Positions 1 through 9,723 of a stretch of 64,000 nucleotides of DNA are shown here, in pieces. Numbering within the stretch: the stretch's first letter is position 1; every line of letters starts with the position of its first letter. The notes beneath the pieces were generated by a model. The model was not told the DNA's origin. It worked only from the letters and a program-made list of their open reading frames with translations, and searched no databases. Location of the stretch: NCBI RefSeq assembly GCF_008831285.2, contig NC_045145.1:2706723-2770722 (forward strand). Reading direction: 5' to 3'. The DNA is from Nymphaea colorata. Taxonomy: Eukaryota > Streptophyta > Magnoliopsida > Nymphaeales > Nymphaeaceae. The translations under genes and the position numbers were made by a program.

Positions 1-83
1 TATTTAAAAAATATTTTATAATTAATTTTTTTTTTATTTTTAACTGACCGGCCCGGCCCAACCCAGCCCGATGCCCACCCCTA
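1..83. mobile_element. Terminus of a hAT-like element, truncated by window start
   Basis: A TA-rich stretch leads into a GC-rich end reading GGCCCGATGCCCACCCCTA. In reverse complement this starts TAGGGGTGGGCAT, a form common at ends of plant hAT-type miniature elements. The sequence that follows (from position 84) matches the flank at 54,634 onward, where no such end is present, so the element ends here. The other end lies outside the window, so class is tentative. Confidence 0.35.
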
Positions 84-1475
84 ATTTTCACATACTTTTC
101 TGTTATTCCATCCATTTTTTCATTTTTCTTTGACAGAACTATTGCAGTCCATCATGGATCAAGGGGGGACTAAAGGACAGTTGATCGCACTGTAACGAGG
201 AGACTTACCATTGAAATGATTACCGCTACATCCCTTGGAAGTGAGGATGAGACTGAGAAGCTATAGCGGAGAGAATTGTCCCGGAATAGATAACGCCGCC
301 AAGCAAAAAAAAGAATATTCATTTCAAAAAATGCTAGAAATCTTCTCTCTAGGACACCTAACATTTTTTTTCTTGTTTTGCCAAAAGTTTTGACCGGAAT
401 GATCCCAGTGTGATGTTCTAGAAACTTCAAAATAAACCTATGTAGCATAAGATCGTAGTTTCAGAAAGAAATCAAACCAGATCTGCTGTTGCAAAGAAGC
501 CCTTGCAGGAATTAATCCCTCTTGAGCTCTAATCTGAAGTGGAACTAGCCTGCGTACTAAAGAATCAGGAATGTCCAACCTTCAAAAACATGAAGAAGCT
601 TTCGGCAAACAAAAATGCAAAGCGTATTCCTCAGAAATTTGTAGGATGCAAAACTAACCAGCTCAATGAAAGATCATAAATAGCAGCAATCTCACATACA
701 GTTATCTAGTCACTACAGGGACACAGGAAAAACAGGCAGCTTTCTAAACCCTTTTTTCTTCGTCCAACTGGTTGAGAGAGAAAGAGAGATGCCTCTTACA
801 TTATTCCGGGTGGTCGTCGCCCATCATCAGCCATTGTCAATATATAGAGAAAAGGAGTGCCTGACATTGGAGCTCATTTAGGAGGATGGAACAAAACTGA
901 AAACCAACCTAAAGTCACAACACAGCTTGAAATTTTGATATGTTGGTTCTTGGAGATAAATCATGTTCCTCTTAAATGGATTGGCTATGAACAAATTATA
1001 ACAGGAACATCCCAAAGAGCTGTTAAACCCTGTCCCCAACCCAATTACATATATCATGCTGGTTTTTTATATACGCAGCTTCAATACAATCTATATAGCC
1101 ACACAGATTCCTGATCAATGATTTCACCAATTGCCATATTCAACGTTTGCATCTAGCTACAAAGGTGTTTCAGCATCTTACTTCTGCCCACATTCTAAAA
1201 TATGAGGAACAATTCACCTAATAACATGGTCTCCTCAGTGTGAGATGTTCATATTACTTAGTACATGACAGAGATGGAGCATGGTATGATGATGACAATA
1301 ACCAAGGAAAGTCAACACGTTTTCAAGAACTGCATGCACAACAACAAACATGGGTATTGGCTAGGGCTCTTTCCATGGCCGATAAATTAGTTTTCCATTG
1401 CCAAAAATATATTTTTGGCAATGACCTATACCGCAACGATTGCTAAGTGTCACCCTTGACATAGGTCTTTCTTTC
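84..1475 (+). repeat. Third copy (C) of the GH3 downstream flank
   Basis: This segment aligns end to end with 54,634-56,112, the region just 3' of the intact GH3 gene, and in part with 4,040-4,317 plus 7,679-7,915. The shared parts include a TTTTTCATTTTTCTTT run, a CAGTCCATC block, the TTTCGGCAAACAAA stretch and a GAGATGTTCATATTACTTAG block near the end. No GH3 exon lies before it in the window. It probably marks the 3' side of a further GH3 copy upstream of the window (inference). No convincing gene is seen inside; a short open frame at 1,240-1,446 is discussed under findings. Confidence 0.75.
1397..1422. repeat. Perfect 26-bp palindrome, absent from paralogous copy
   Basis: ATTGCCAAAAATA followed by its exact reverse complement. 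The paralogous site near 56,055 reads straight from TTTTCCAT into GACCTATA, so about 24 bp were gained here or lost there. Confidence 0.7.
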
Positions 1476-1693
1476 AAAAGCCATTGGGCAAGGGCTGAGC
1501 CATTGGGAAAAAGTTTTTCGGCATGACCATATATTTTGTTTGCAACAAGAGTGGCCGTTGCGAAAAAACTTTCTGGGCACGGTTCCATATTTTATTGGCA
1601 ACAAAAGTAGCCGTTGCAAAAAATGGCTACATCTGAAAGTAACCAATAATATGGCGCTAAGCATTACTACTTGCATAAACTTTCCAGTCGCAG

Positions 1694-1750
<57 letters not shown>

Positions 1751-2198
1751 AAGTTTCATAAATTGAAATTTAGTGAATAAAAACTATCTAATATTATTAA
1801 ACAACATGTATATAAAACCAAAAGTTTTATACAATATCCAGCTTTAACAAACTCAAATTTTTATCTTATTGATCAAAATTAACAGTTGGTGAATTGCAAT
1901 CAAGCTCTATTTATCAGCCTTCAAACTGGTATCATGCACCTTCACTGCAACACTTTTATTATCTGCATGAAAGAAACTGAATGAGGTTAATCAATAAACA
2001 CGAGGAAAGCTGGATACGGTCTGCATTGCCTCACCAGCATCCAGGAGTCCAAAACCCCAAGAAAGTCTGGAAGCAGGTTATATGTTCGGCCCTAGCCCCA
2101 CTGCATGTTCAAACAAAAATATCAAAATATGCTCATGTATTAAATATTTTAAGTGGTTTGTGTCATCACACTTCACAAAAGAAACCTTGTAATAATAC
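1476..2198. other. Gene-free stretch with TTGC/GCAA-rich repeats and a TA array
   Basis: After the flank copy ends, 1,476-1,690 carries several short repeats of the form TGGCAACAAAAGTAGCCGTTGC, resembling subterminal repeats of a DNA transposon. A (TA)25 array covers 1,697-1,746. Nothing gene-like is seen from 1,747 to 2,198. Confidence 0.4.
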
Positions 2199-3004
2199 AA
2201 TTCATAAGCACGAAGATCTTTTTTTTTTTGCTTGGATTGCATATACTTTTCAATGTCAAATTTAAACTATGGACTGCACAAGGTGTCCAAAAAATGTAAG
2301 GATATTCATGTTCCAATAGAAGACTTGCAGCTCTACATACAGGTGCATTATATGTAATTATCTAGACAACCTTATCATTTCCAACTTCTTCAATCAACTC
2401 TACAAATAATCCTTTCAATACTCAACATTTTTAAATTCACAAAATGCATCTATTACTTTTAGAAAGATTGGGCCATTAGCTGAAGTTGCAATAAAGTTAA
2501 TAAGTGGGTGTCTTTGAATATCTGTTCAGCTATTAGATACAATTAAACTCCATGTCGCTCCCATGTCAACTTTTATAGCAATTTATCTATTTTATTCTTC
2601 TCTTGTTGTAGGATGATGGTTTGAATCTTTTCAAAGCTTGGTTTAACATATCCAGACGTGTTGTTATTTGCCAAAGATGTAACTAGATCCTTCCAATATG
2701 GATTTCTAGCTGTATTAGAAGAATGTTCAAGCTTTTCTATCTAATTCTTGTCTTTTTTGTAAAGCAAACGTCTGCTTAATTGATTTTGAGATGTGCCCAC
2801 CTTTCTTTTTTCTGGCCTTCATATCATATTGTTCTTTCTCTTTCTTCAACTCATTCACACTATCAGTTTTGATCTTTTCACATTTTTGAATACCATAAAT
2901 TTTTATTTGCAGTAGATGTGCTTTAACTCTTGTATATGTCTCATTGAGCTCCTTTACACAAACAAAACATTCAAAGATTACATTCCCACCACCACCACCA
3001 CAAA
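2199..3004 (-). pseudogene. Truncated BED-finger hAT transposase relic
   Basis: This matches 59,809-60,680, part of a hAT transposase gene, on the minus strand. The best-kept piece is 2,727-3,023: a BED-type finger with FECFVC, then YTRVKAHLLQ, then an IQKC-like ligand region, followed by a Lys/Glu-rich linker. The 5' side on the minus strand ends at about 3,004, where GH3 intron sequence starts. The 3' side stops at about 2,199, before the core of the transposase. Frame breaks separate the finger from the rest. BED-finger/DUF659 proteins of this class are hAT transposases or domesticated relatives; this fragment cannot make one. Confidence 0.7.
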
Positions 3005-4035
3005 CATGAACTTTTTCCCACATTTTTTTACTATCCTAAGGGCAAATTTGCATTTCTGCAATGTCACCGTAGACAAGGGATTAAAATTCAAATGTCTGAG
3101 TTTTGTTTGGGTTCCATCAAACTAAGGACCAATTTTTTGCCCATTACCATCGATTAATCAAGTTTATGAAATTCTCGTTCCACATAAGGGGTCAGACGGA
3201 TGTTTGGGAACCAAGTTTTCTACTGTTGGCTCACTTTGAGGCTTCCACCCTCACTTCATCTCTCCTACTATTACCCTCTACCTCAATGCAGAGGATTTCA
3301 GATGAAATCCAGCCTCGGCGTCAAGGCTGAAACATGGTCGATGCAGAGGGCAGCCCTCAACATGGAGTTTTGGAAATGTGGATTTTATTTCCATTCCAAC
3401 AATTTTTGGAATGAAGTTCCTAAAAATCATTTCAATTCCACAATTTCAAGGGATCAAACTATACCTAAAAGATAGGGTCTAATGAAAACCTACTCTCCAT
3501 AAACCTGTAAAAAATATATATAACCTAGCATGACCATAGTATGCGTAATTAATATCAATTAATTATAATCAATAATAGTTTCATTGTAAATTCTCTGTTC
3601 AGTTGAATGTTGCTTCTTTTGGCAGCTCCGGAACTTGAGGCAGCGAGCATAAAATCATCCCGGTGATTGCCCACCATCATGAGCGTCCGGACTTATATAA
3701 TCTTCGGATGGCTCATTCCCGCTGTCATGAACAAGTAACAGATTAAGTTGGCATTTTTAGTTTCCTCCCATCAAGTACATATCATCTATTTGGTGAATGA
3801 AATGGGTCATCAACCTCTTAGTCTACAAGCATAATTGTACTCTCACAACTTTTTTTCGATGTTTTAAATAGTTTTTTGAGTGAATTTCAAATTGATAAGC
3901 GATATGGTGTTGGATTAAGCAATTTCATTCTGATCAAAAAACAAATGTCATCCTAATTGTACGAGATCTTGTATGAAAACAAAACTTTAGTAATATTTGA
4001 AGCTATTGCATAAACCAGATATGCGTGGGTTATTC
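3004..4035 (+). repeat. Partial duplicate (A) of GH3 intron 1, exon 2 and intron 2
   Basis: It aligns with 47,475-47,830 and then 49,200-50,265 of the intact GH3 gene. The intact gene has about 1.36 kb extra between these two blocks, including a MITE and a polypyrimidine tract. Near 4,035-4,040 the match jumps to the sequence that lies 3' of the intact gene (54,634 onward), so exons 3 and 4 are missing from this copy. Confidence 0.85.
3626..3734 (+). pseudogene. Relic of GH3 exon 2
   Basis: The segment matches exon 2 of the intact gene (49,770-49,874), with the acceptor (GGCAG) and donor (AA/GTAACAG) still present. It is 109 bp instead of 105. The codon after SGT is TGA, and a small insertion lies after CATCATGAG, so the frame is broken twice. 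In the intact gene this exon encodes the first ATP-binding motif SSGTSGGQQK. With no exon 1, 3 or 4 nearby this is a dead GH3 paralogue. The identification rests on an alignment read by eye along the whole exon and both introns. Confidence 0.85.
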
Positions 4036-4039
4036 TATT

Positions 4040-4317
4040 TCAGGTAGACATTTTGAATCAATTTCTCTTTTTCCTTCCATTTTCTCATTTTTTCTTTTTC
4101 AGAACTACTGCAGTCCATCCTAAGATTAATGGATCCAAAGGGGGACTAAAAGAGACTTAATCTCACTGTATGAGAGCAGACTTACAACAGTGACTAAATT
4201 ATCGACATAGACCTATACCATTGAAAAGATTACTGCTACATCGCTTGTATATCATTGAAAAGATTACCGCTACATCGCTTGGAAGTGAGGATGAGACTGA
4301 GAATACCACCCGGCCAC
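4040..4317 (+). repeat. Copy A of GH3 downstream flank, left part
   Basis: It aligns with 54,640-54,890 and 92-300. A short stretch containing TACCGCTACATC is repeated locally at 4,225-4,285. A hAT insertion interrupts it at 4,318; the match resumes at 7,679. Confidence 0.75.
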
Positions 4318-4443
4318 TAGGGCTGCACAACAAGTCAAGCCAACTCGAGCTTGACTCGTTTATAAATGAGTCGAGGCCACTAAGGCTGCACAACAAGTCA
4401 AGCCAACTCGAGCTTACAACGATACTCGAAACAATAAACGAGT
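4310..4443. repeat. 63-bp tandem duplication across hAT end and flank
   Basis: The block GGCCAC + TAGGGCTGCACAAC + AAGTCAAGCCAACTCGAG occurs from 4,312 and again from 4,375, with the second terminus mutated to TAAGGCTGCACA at 4,381. The duplicated unit therefore spans the junction of target site and element. Confidence 0.8.
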
Positions 4444-4567
4444 CGAGTTCGAGTTTTAGGAACTCGACTAGTTTATACTCTACTCGACTCGTTATTATAA
4501 AACCGGTTAAATGTTGAAAGCCGATACACTAACTTATTGAAACCGGTTCACCCCTTTCGAGTTTCGA

Positions 4568-4803
4568 TTGTTTGATTTTTGTCTCTCTCTCTCTGTCTCT
4601 GTCTCTTCCATTGACCTCAACCATCCTCACCAGTCACCACCGGTCCGCCGCTGCACCGCACACGAGCATGACAGCTCCATGCCTCCACCATCCAGCAGCT
4701 CCACGGTTCCACCGTCCGGCATCCGGCATCTAGCCAGGAGCCCACCGACACCCCGTCGTCCATCTCTTCTGATTCTGCACTGCCATTGGTATCACTGTAT
4801 CAG
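4568..4803 (+). other. Captured leader-like segment ending in a splice donor
   Basis: A GC- and CT-rich stretch unlike the rest of the element ends with CAG/GTATGT, a good splice donor at 4,804. An open frame (93 codons from 4,568) runs through it, rich in Pro, Ser and His. It could be the 5' UTR or first exon of a captured gene. It is not clearly from the same gene as the exons at 5,263. Confidence 0.35.
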
Positions 4804-5262
4804 GTATGTAACATTTCCCCTCTCTTTCATGTGCTCTCTCTTTGTCTGATTCTCTCTCTCTCTCTCTCTCTCTTAGGTACTCTCTTCATCTCATGACCTC
4901 ATTCTCACAGGCTCACCGCCACACAGCCTGCCTCTTTTGGGCCTCTGCCTCTTTTTCCACCCATGTATGTATGCCTTTATTTTCTCAAGCGTCGTTTGCA
5001 AATAATTTCTTTCCAGCAGCATATTGATTGATGTTCCTGAAATTTTCAGACTGAGAATGCATTTCTTAAGCAACCTAAAGTCTTTCTAAGGTAAAGCTCT
5101 TACCTGGATTTAGGTCTTATTCAGTCTAAGTTGAGGCGACCAAATGCACCGTTCTGCGGTACTGGACATAACCATCATCGGGGCTGACGTTCAAATAAGT
5201 GGAAAACCAGATGCTAATGTTCTATAGTTTACTAAATTGTTACTGGGGTTTTGGTTTTATAG

Positions 5263-5775
5263 GTCAATGATGGCTCTTGTCTCTTAAATATGCAATGCGT
5301 GATCAACTCTGACGTTCAAGGCCATGATCAGGTACTATATAATCCAATACTTTGTCAATATTTCAAAGGAATGCCGGAAGCTGAAGTGTTGTTATATGTC
5401 ACTATGTCAGATAATATCTAGCTTTGTCACAAATGGTGCATCTGTTTGGGTTGAGGGTGTTTTGGTAGAAAGTCAAGGATCAAAGCAGGAGGTGGAGCTA
5501 AAGGTTGAGAAGCTTGACACAGTAAGGAATCTGAGTGATTGATTTACTATGATTCCATATTTCTTGTCGATTGAATTCATGAATAATAACCGAGGAGACC
5601 TTTTACTGCTGTGGTGGTGCAGACTTAAAGTGTATATTCTATGAATCTAATGTCTGTCTGTCGCTTTCAGGTTGGTCAAAGTGATCCATCCTTTCCTATT
5701 CAAAAGAAAAAGGCAAGTAGAGAATATCTGAAAACTATTGCCCACCTCCGTCCTCGGACAAACACATTTGGTGCA
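5263..5775 (+). pseudogene. Captured asparaginyl-tRNA synthetase exons
   Basis: Three consecutive exons, all phase 0, with GT-AG borders: 5,263-5,331 (VNDGSCLLNMQCVINSDVQ...), 5,411-5,521 (...GASVWVEGVLVESQGSKQ...) and 5,671-5,775 ([20 protein letters not shown], then [11 protein letters not shown]). Together they give 95 uninterrupted codons. They match the anticodon-binding OB-fold and the start of the catalytic core of plant AsnRS, in particular the organellar type (family knowledge). AsnRS charges tRNA-Asn with asparagine. The motif 2 and 3 region of the active site is absent, so no enzyme can be made. The intact splice sites mean that a chimeric transcript is possible. Introns were captured too, so the template was genomic DNA. 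Confidence 0.85.
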
Positions 5776-7678
5776 GTATGTTTGGAAACTTCATTTTATC
5801 TTTCATATGTTGGAATTTAACTATCATTTTTTTTCTTTTTTGAGAAGTCAGTTTTTGAATGGCTGATTGGTAAGTGTAAGCATTTTCTTCATTTTTCTTT
5901 GCCTCAAGGACATGATAATGGTTGGAGGTGATTTTCTTTTAAATATTGAGTTCTTGCAGGCCTTTGACTTCCAGTTTCTTTTAACACATGAATCATAATT
6001 TATTTGTGAACTGTAACAGCATGATCTGTAAGCTTGTGGAACAAGGCCAGGTCCTAGTTTCTACTGTAGGTGAAGGAAGTGACCTTGTTTCCTTGTCAAG
6101 ATACAGATGCTAATAGCATATCTTCGGTGGTTTATCTTGTTGAATGGGGATGCAACAGATAAACTTCTGATCTTTTTATCTCCTCACAAATCCATATGCA
6201 GCTTAGCATGCCAGTCCTGTTAACTGTAGAATGTGGACCTTGTTGATAAAATACTCCTTTCTTAAACAAGTCTGCTGTATGAAGCTGATATTTAAGTTAA
6301 GCACTAAGAACTTCGTTAGAGGTTAGTGTAGACTGGTTGTTTTGGAGTAAAACATTGGCAAGGCATTTGAAAAGTGCATATTTTCCTTCTTTTAGAGATA
6401 CTATTTCCAGCTCCAGAAATTGAGGTCTTCCCGTTATGACTTATTGGCTGCCCCCAATTTTCAACCATGGGATATAGTATGTTTGCATCATGTTCATTAA
6501 GCAAAATTAATGTATCTAATTGCAAAATTAGTTTTTTTTCTTTAAATAATGTCTTATTGATGTGGTGGGTTTGTTAGTTTCAACATCTAGATCATGTGAT
6601 CTTTTGGATGTTGACATCATTGAACCTAGAGATTTAAAAATGAACACATGCATAAACTGCCACCTGTTTCAACATCTTAATATTTTATACATGGATCACC
6701 GTGGTAATTATTTTTTCAGTATTACCCTCTATCAGTAAATTACATTCTATCATTTTAGTTAACATTTTTTATGTTTGAGGTTTACTCCAGGCCTTTACTT
6801 GACAGTTGGTTTAAAAATTCATAAATGTGGAGTAAAGGCCTTGCACTATCATATGCTTTTTTGTGCACAAAATTTTTTGTATTATGCAGATTATACTTTT
6901 CCATTCGTTACTTTATTAGCTTTTAGACCAAGTTATTTCTTTTTTTTGTGCATTTTAATGTTCTAAACACCTAATGTTGCCTTTTCAATGTTTTAGAGAA
7001 ATATGGGACCACATAAACAAAGTTAGCTTGAATATTCAATATTATGCTCATTTTTGTCTGGGCTGTTGTTCGAAGATCTGGTCAAGTGTCTTTTGCCTGG
7101 GCTGATCTCTACTTAATTAAGACAAAGTAAATTCTAGACTTCCAGTTTAGTTTGAAATTTGAGAACTTATGCGAAAAATGCTGGCTATATTTTTGTATGC
7201 TGTCAATTTTTTCCAATCCTTGGCCAATGCTATTGCATTTGTTTTTCCTTGTAGACAAAAGTCTATGCATGCAAAAACTAACTGAATGTATGGGAGTGAA
7301 ACTTCTCAAACTGATTTCTCTTTTTTTCTCTTTCTGGTTCATGATTCAATACTTTTAATCACAATTTTTAATTCTTGATTCTTAATGCTATTCCTAATTC
7401 TATGTTCATAAGTTTAAGGGTAATCTACACTTATTGCCATAAATTATGTTAAACGAGTTAAATTACGCCCAAACGAGCTAAACGAGTTAAATGGGTTAAA
7501 TGAGTTAATGTTAAACAAGTTAATGCCTAAAATGGACATAAACGAGTTACACAAGGTAATCGAGTCGAGCTCAAGCTTGTATTAGGGAGCCCGACTCGAG
7601 TTCGAGCTCGAGATTTTTGAGCCGAGTGAAGCTCGAGCTGGGCAAGCTTGGGCTCGACTCGGCTTGTGTGCAGCCCTA

Positions 7679-7915
7679 CCGGCCACAAAAAAAAACGAAT
7701 ATTCATTTTAAAAAACATCTAACATAACTTCTCTTCAGAATCTCTTGCTTCGGGTAAAGTTTGACTGAAATTATCCCAGTCTAATGTTCTGGAAACTTTG
7801 ATATAAACCTGTATAATGTAAGATTATAGTTTGACAAACAAATCAAAGCAGATCTGCATTTGCATGAAACCCTTGCAGGAATTAATCCCTCTTGATGGCT
7901 ACGCAAGGGCATGAG
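7679..7915 (+). repeat. Copy A of GH3 downstream flank, right part
   Basis: After the CCGGCCAC target duplication the sequence resumes the match to 54,896-55,112 and 300-525, including AACGAATATTCATTT and the AGATCTGCATTTGCATGAA block. Confidence 0.75.
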
Positions 7916-8083
7916 AGAAAAACGGTTAAATAACTAACTATTATAAATGTGTATTTATCAATACTTGATTTTAAACAAGTATATTCGCTTGGAGAAATTT
8001 ATTGGTGTTTGATGGCTAACCGAGGGCATGACAGAAAAACGTTTAAATAACTGACTATTATAAATGTGTATTTATCAATACTG
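7894..8083. repeat. 117-bp-period tandem duplication
   Basis: GATGGCTACGCAAGGGCATGA... at 7,894-7,966 recurs with few changes at 8,011-8,083, ending in TATTTATCAATACT in both. Confidence 0.8.
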
Positions 8084-8094
8084 GATGTAATCTT

Positions 8095-8211
8095 ATGATA
8101 AGGATTGAGGACATTCAAACAAAGATCTCTTCGCTCCAGTTACCTGACATTAACAAGAAAGAGACATCTCTTCTCACATATTTAGGCATGGCCTACAGAC
8201 AAACAAGAAAG
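8095..8211 (+). other. Exon-like open segment ending in a consensus donor
   Basis: An open frame reads ...RIEDIQTKISSLQLPD, then ...LGMAYRQTRK, and stops at AAG/GTAAGA (donor at 8,212). The amino-acid composition looks like real protein and the donor is consensus, but I do not recognise the family and see no matching next exon. It could be a relic exon of an unrelated gene. Confidence 0.3.
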
Positions 8212-8728
8212 GTAAGAATAACTTTCTTGTTAAGCACCAAACAGAAACAGTTAAGTGGCAGTAAAACTGTATTTATTAGCCAAAAAAAAAAGGAAGAGAA
8301 ATCAGATAATAAAATCAATCCACTGTCAGTAAGTGGCACTATGGACTGATCTCATCTGATGCACAAAAGTTAGATAATAAAATTAATCTGCTGCTAGTAA
8401 GTGAACCAACACTGTGGGCTAATAATCCCATCTGATGCACAATGCCCTTATCTATATTAAACTTTTCAGTCTCAATCATAGTTAAAGCACAACCTTTCTC
8501 TCCACCAATCTGGTGATGCATATCTCACATATAAATTCTGCTGACCATCCGTTTTTAGCATCGGTGTGTGGATGAACATGCTTTTTCTCAAAGGATCTTA
8601 TCATTTCTCATAAAAAATGCTTGAGTAATTTTCCTTGGGGCATATCCTTTATTTGTAAGATAGAGTGAGATGTTAATCAAATCACTTGTAAATTAGTTCA
8701 ATACATTTATACCTATTGTAGATTGAAG
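8212..8728. other. Gene-free stretch
   Basis: It contains an imperfect repeat of about 68 bp (TCAGATAATAAAATCAATC... near 8,308 and TTAGATAATAAAATTAATC near 8,370). Nothing else recognisable. Confidence 0.4.
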
Positions 8729-9723
8729 TTCACTTTGAAGGAACAAAATTTTGTTCCATTACATTGGCTATGTACACTCAACAAAAATGAACTAAGGATT
8801 TAGCATGGGAATTGCAAGAAATCATTCAAATCTAGCTCAGCCCTGCCCAAGCCTAAAGGATCTAGCCTCAGTTTAGCTGCACAAGCCTAAGAATGGATTG
8901 GTCAGTTTACTCAAACATGTCTGCAATCTATTTGCCTTACACATTTTGATCAAGGGCTTTGAGAAGCAGAGTGTATTGCAATTCCAATCATGGCAGAAAA
9001 TTTTCCTTGACAGACAAATATAAACATTCCAAAATGCTGGTCTGGCTAAGAAAGAGCTTTTGTCATTCCATCTTGGCATCCTATAAAATCTTTTGAATCT
9101 TAAAATATGGATGTGATTACTACAGTAATACATGATGTTTGACCAGCAAGACATGGAGTAGTACAATCTTGTCTATGCCGGATTGGAACGAGAAGGAATT
9201 GAAGCAATAGGCATTGTCAAGCATGTATTTAGTTAGATTGCAACATTGCAGAACCAGTTTGCAACAATTGAAAGTCATAACCATTTCTTAGGTTTATTGA
9301 ACATGAAAGAAGTGTAACTCACAACCATGATGGTCAGCAACATTATTTTCTTTTAACTTAAAGCAAGAATGGTTTGCATACTTCAAGTGGTTTGATTAGT
9401 AAGAGCATCAATTAGCCAAGGAGAGACCTTGTTAGGCTGTTGCCTATCAAAATCTCTATAACACTATAAATCAGATAGAAATTAGAAAGGACAATTTCAA
9501 GGGAAAAGCCCACAAGTAAAAATTTCAAATCCCTAATATTATTCTTTTAAATTAAAATGCAACTGGTTTGCTTACTTTAAATGCTTTGATCATAAGAGCA
9601 TCAGTCATCATAAGAGCATCAGTCAGCAGGAGAAACCGTCTTGGTACGTTGTTGCCTACTAGAAGTTCTTATAGCACTTGAAACATAAATAAGGTCAAAA
9701 AAATGATTTCAAGAGAAAGGCCT
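8729..9723 (+). repeat. Copy A of the segment repeated at 63,070-64,000
   Basis: The match starts at AGTTCACTTTGAA and runs through TTAGCATGGGAATTGCAAGAA and CAATCATGGCAGAAAATTTTCC blocks to the window-end copy. It lies in the same order relative to GH3 and its downstream flank as the other copy, so it belongs to the same segmental duplication. No open gene is seen. Confidence 0.8.
9352..9723. repeat. Two-unit tandem repeat, period about 190 bp
   Basis: The block AAGCAAGAATGGTTTGC...AGAGCATCA...TTGTTAGGCTGTTGCCTA...AATTTCAAGGGAAA occurs from about 9,358 and again, diverged, from about 9,550. The same two-unit structure exists at 63,697-64,000, so it is older than the segmental duplication. 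Confidence 0.65.

Larger units (their letters stand above)
4318..7678 (+). mobile_element. Gene-capturing non-autonomous hAT element (Pack-type)
   Basis: The ends are TAGGGCTGCACA and its exact reverse complement. They are flanked by an 8-bp direct repeat, CCGGCCAC, at 4,310-4,317 and 7,679-7,686, the duplication length expected of hAT transposition. Paralogous copies near 54,885 and 295 read through without the element, giving an empty site. Subterminal regions are packed with ACGAGT/CTCGAG-type motifs (4,330-4,500 and 7,450-7,670), possible transposase-binding repeats. No transposase frame is seen. The interior holds a TC-rich leader (4,568-4,803) and three exons of an asparaginyl-tRNA synthetase gene with their introns (5,263-5,775). 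The rest (5,776-7,440) is AT-rich and unrecognised. Confidence 0.88.
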
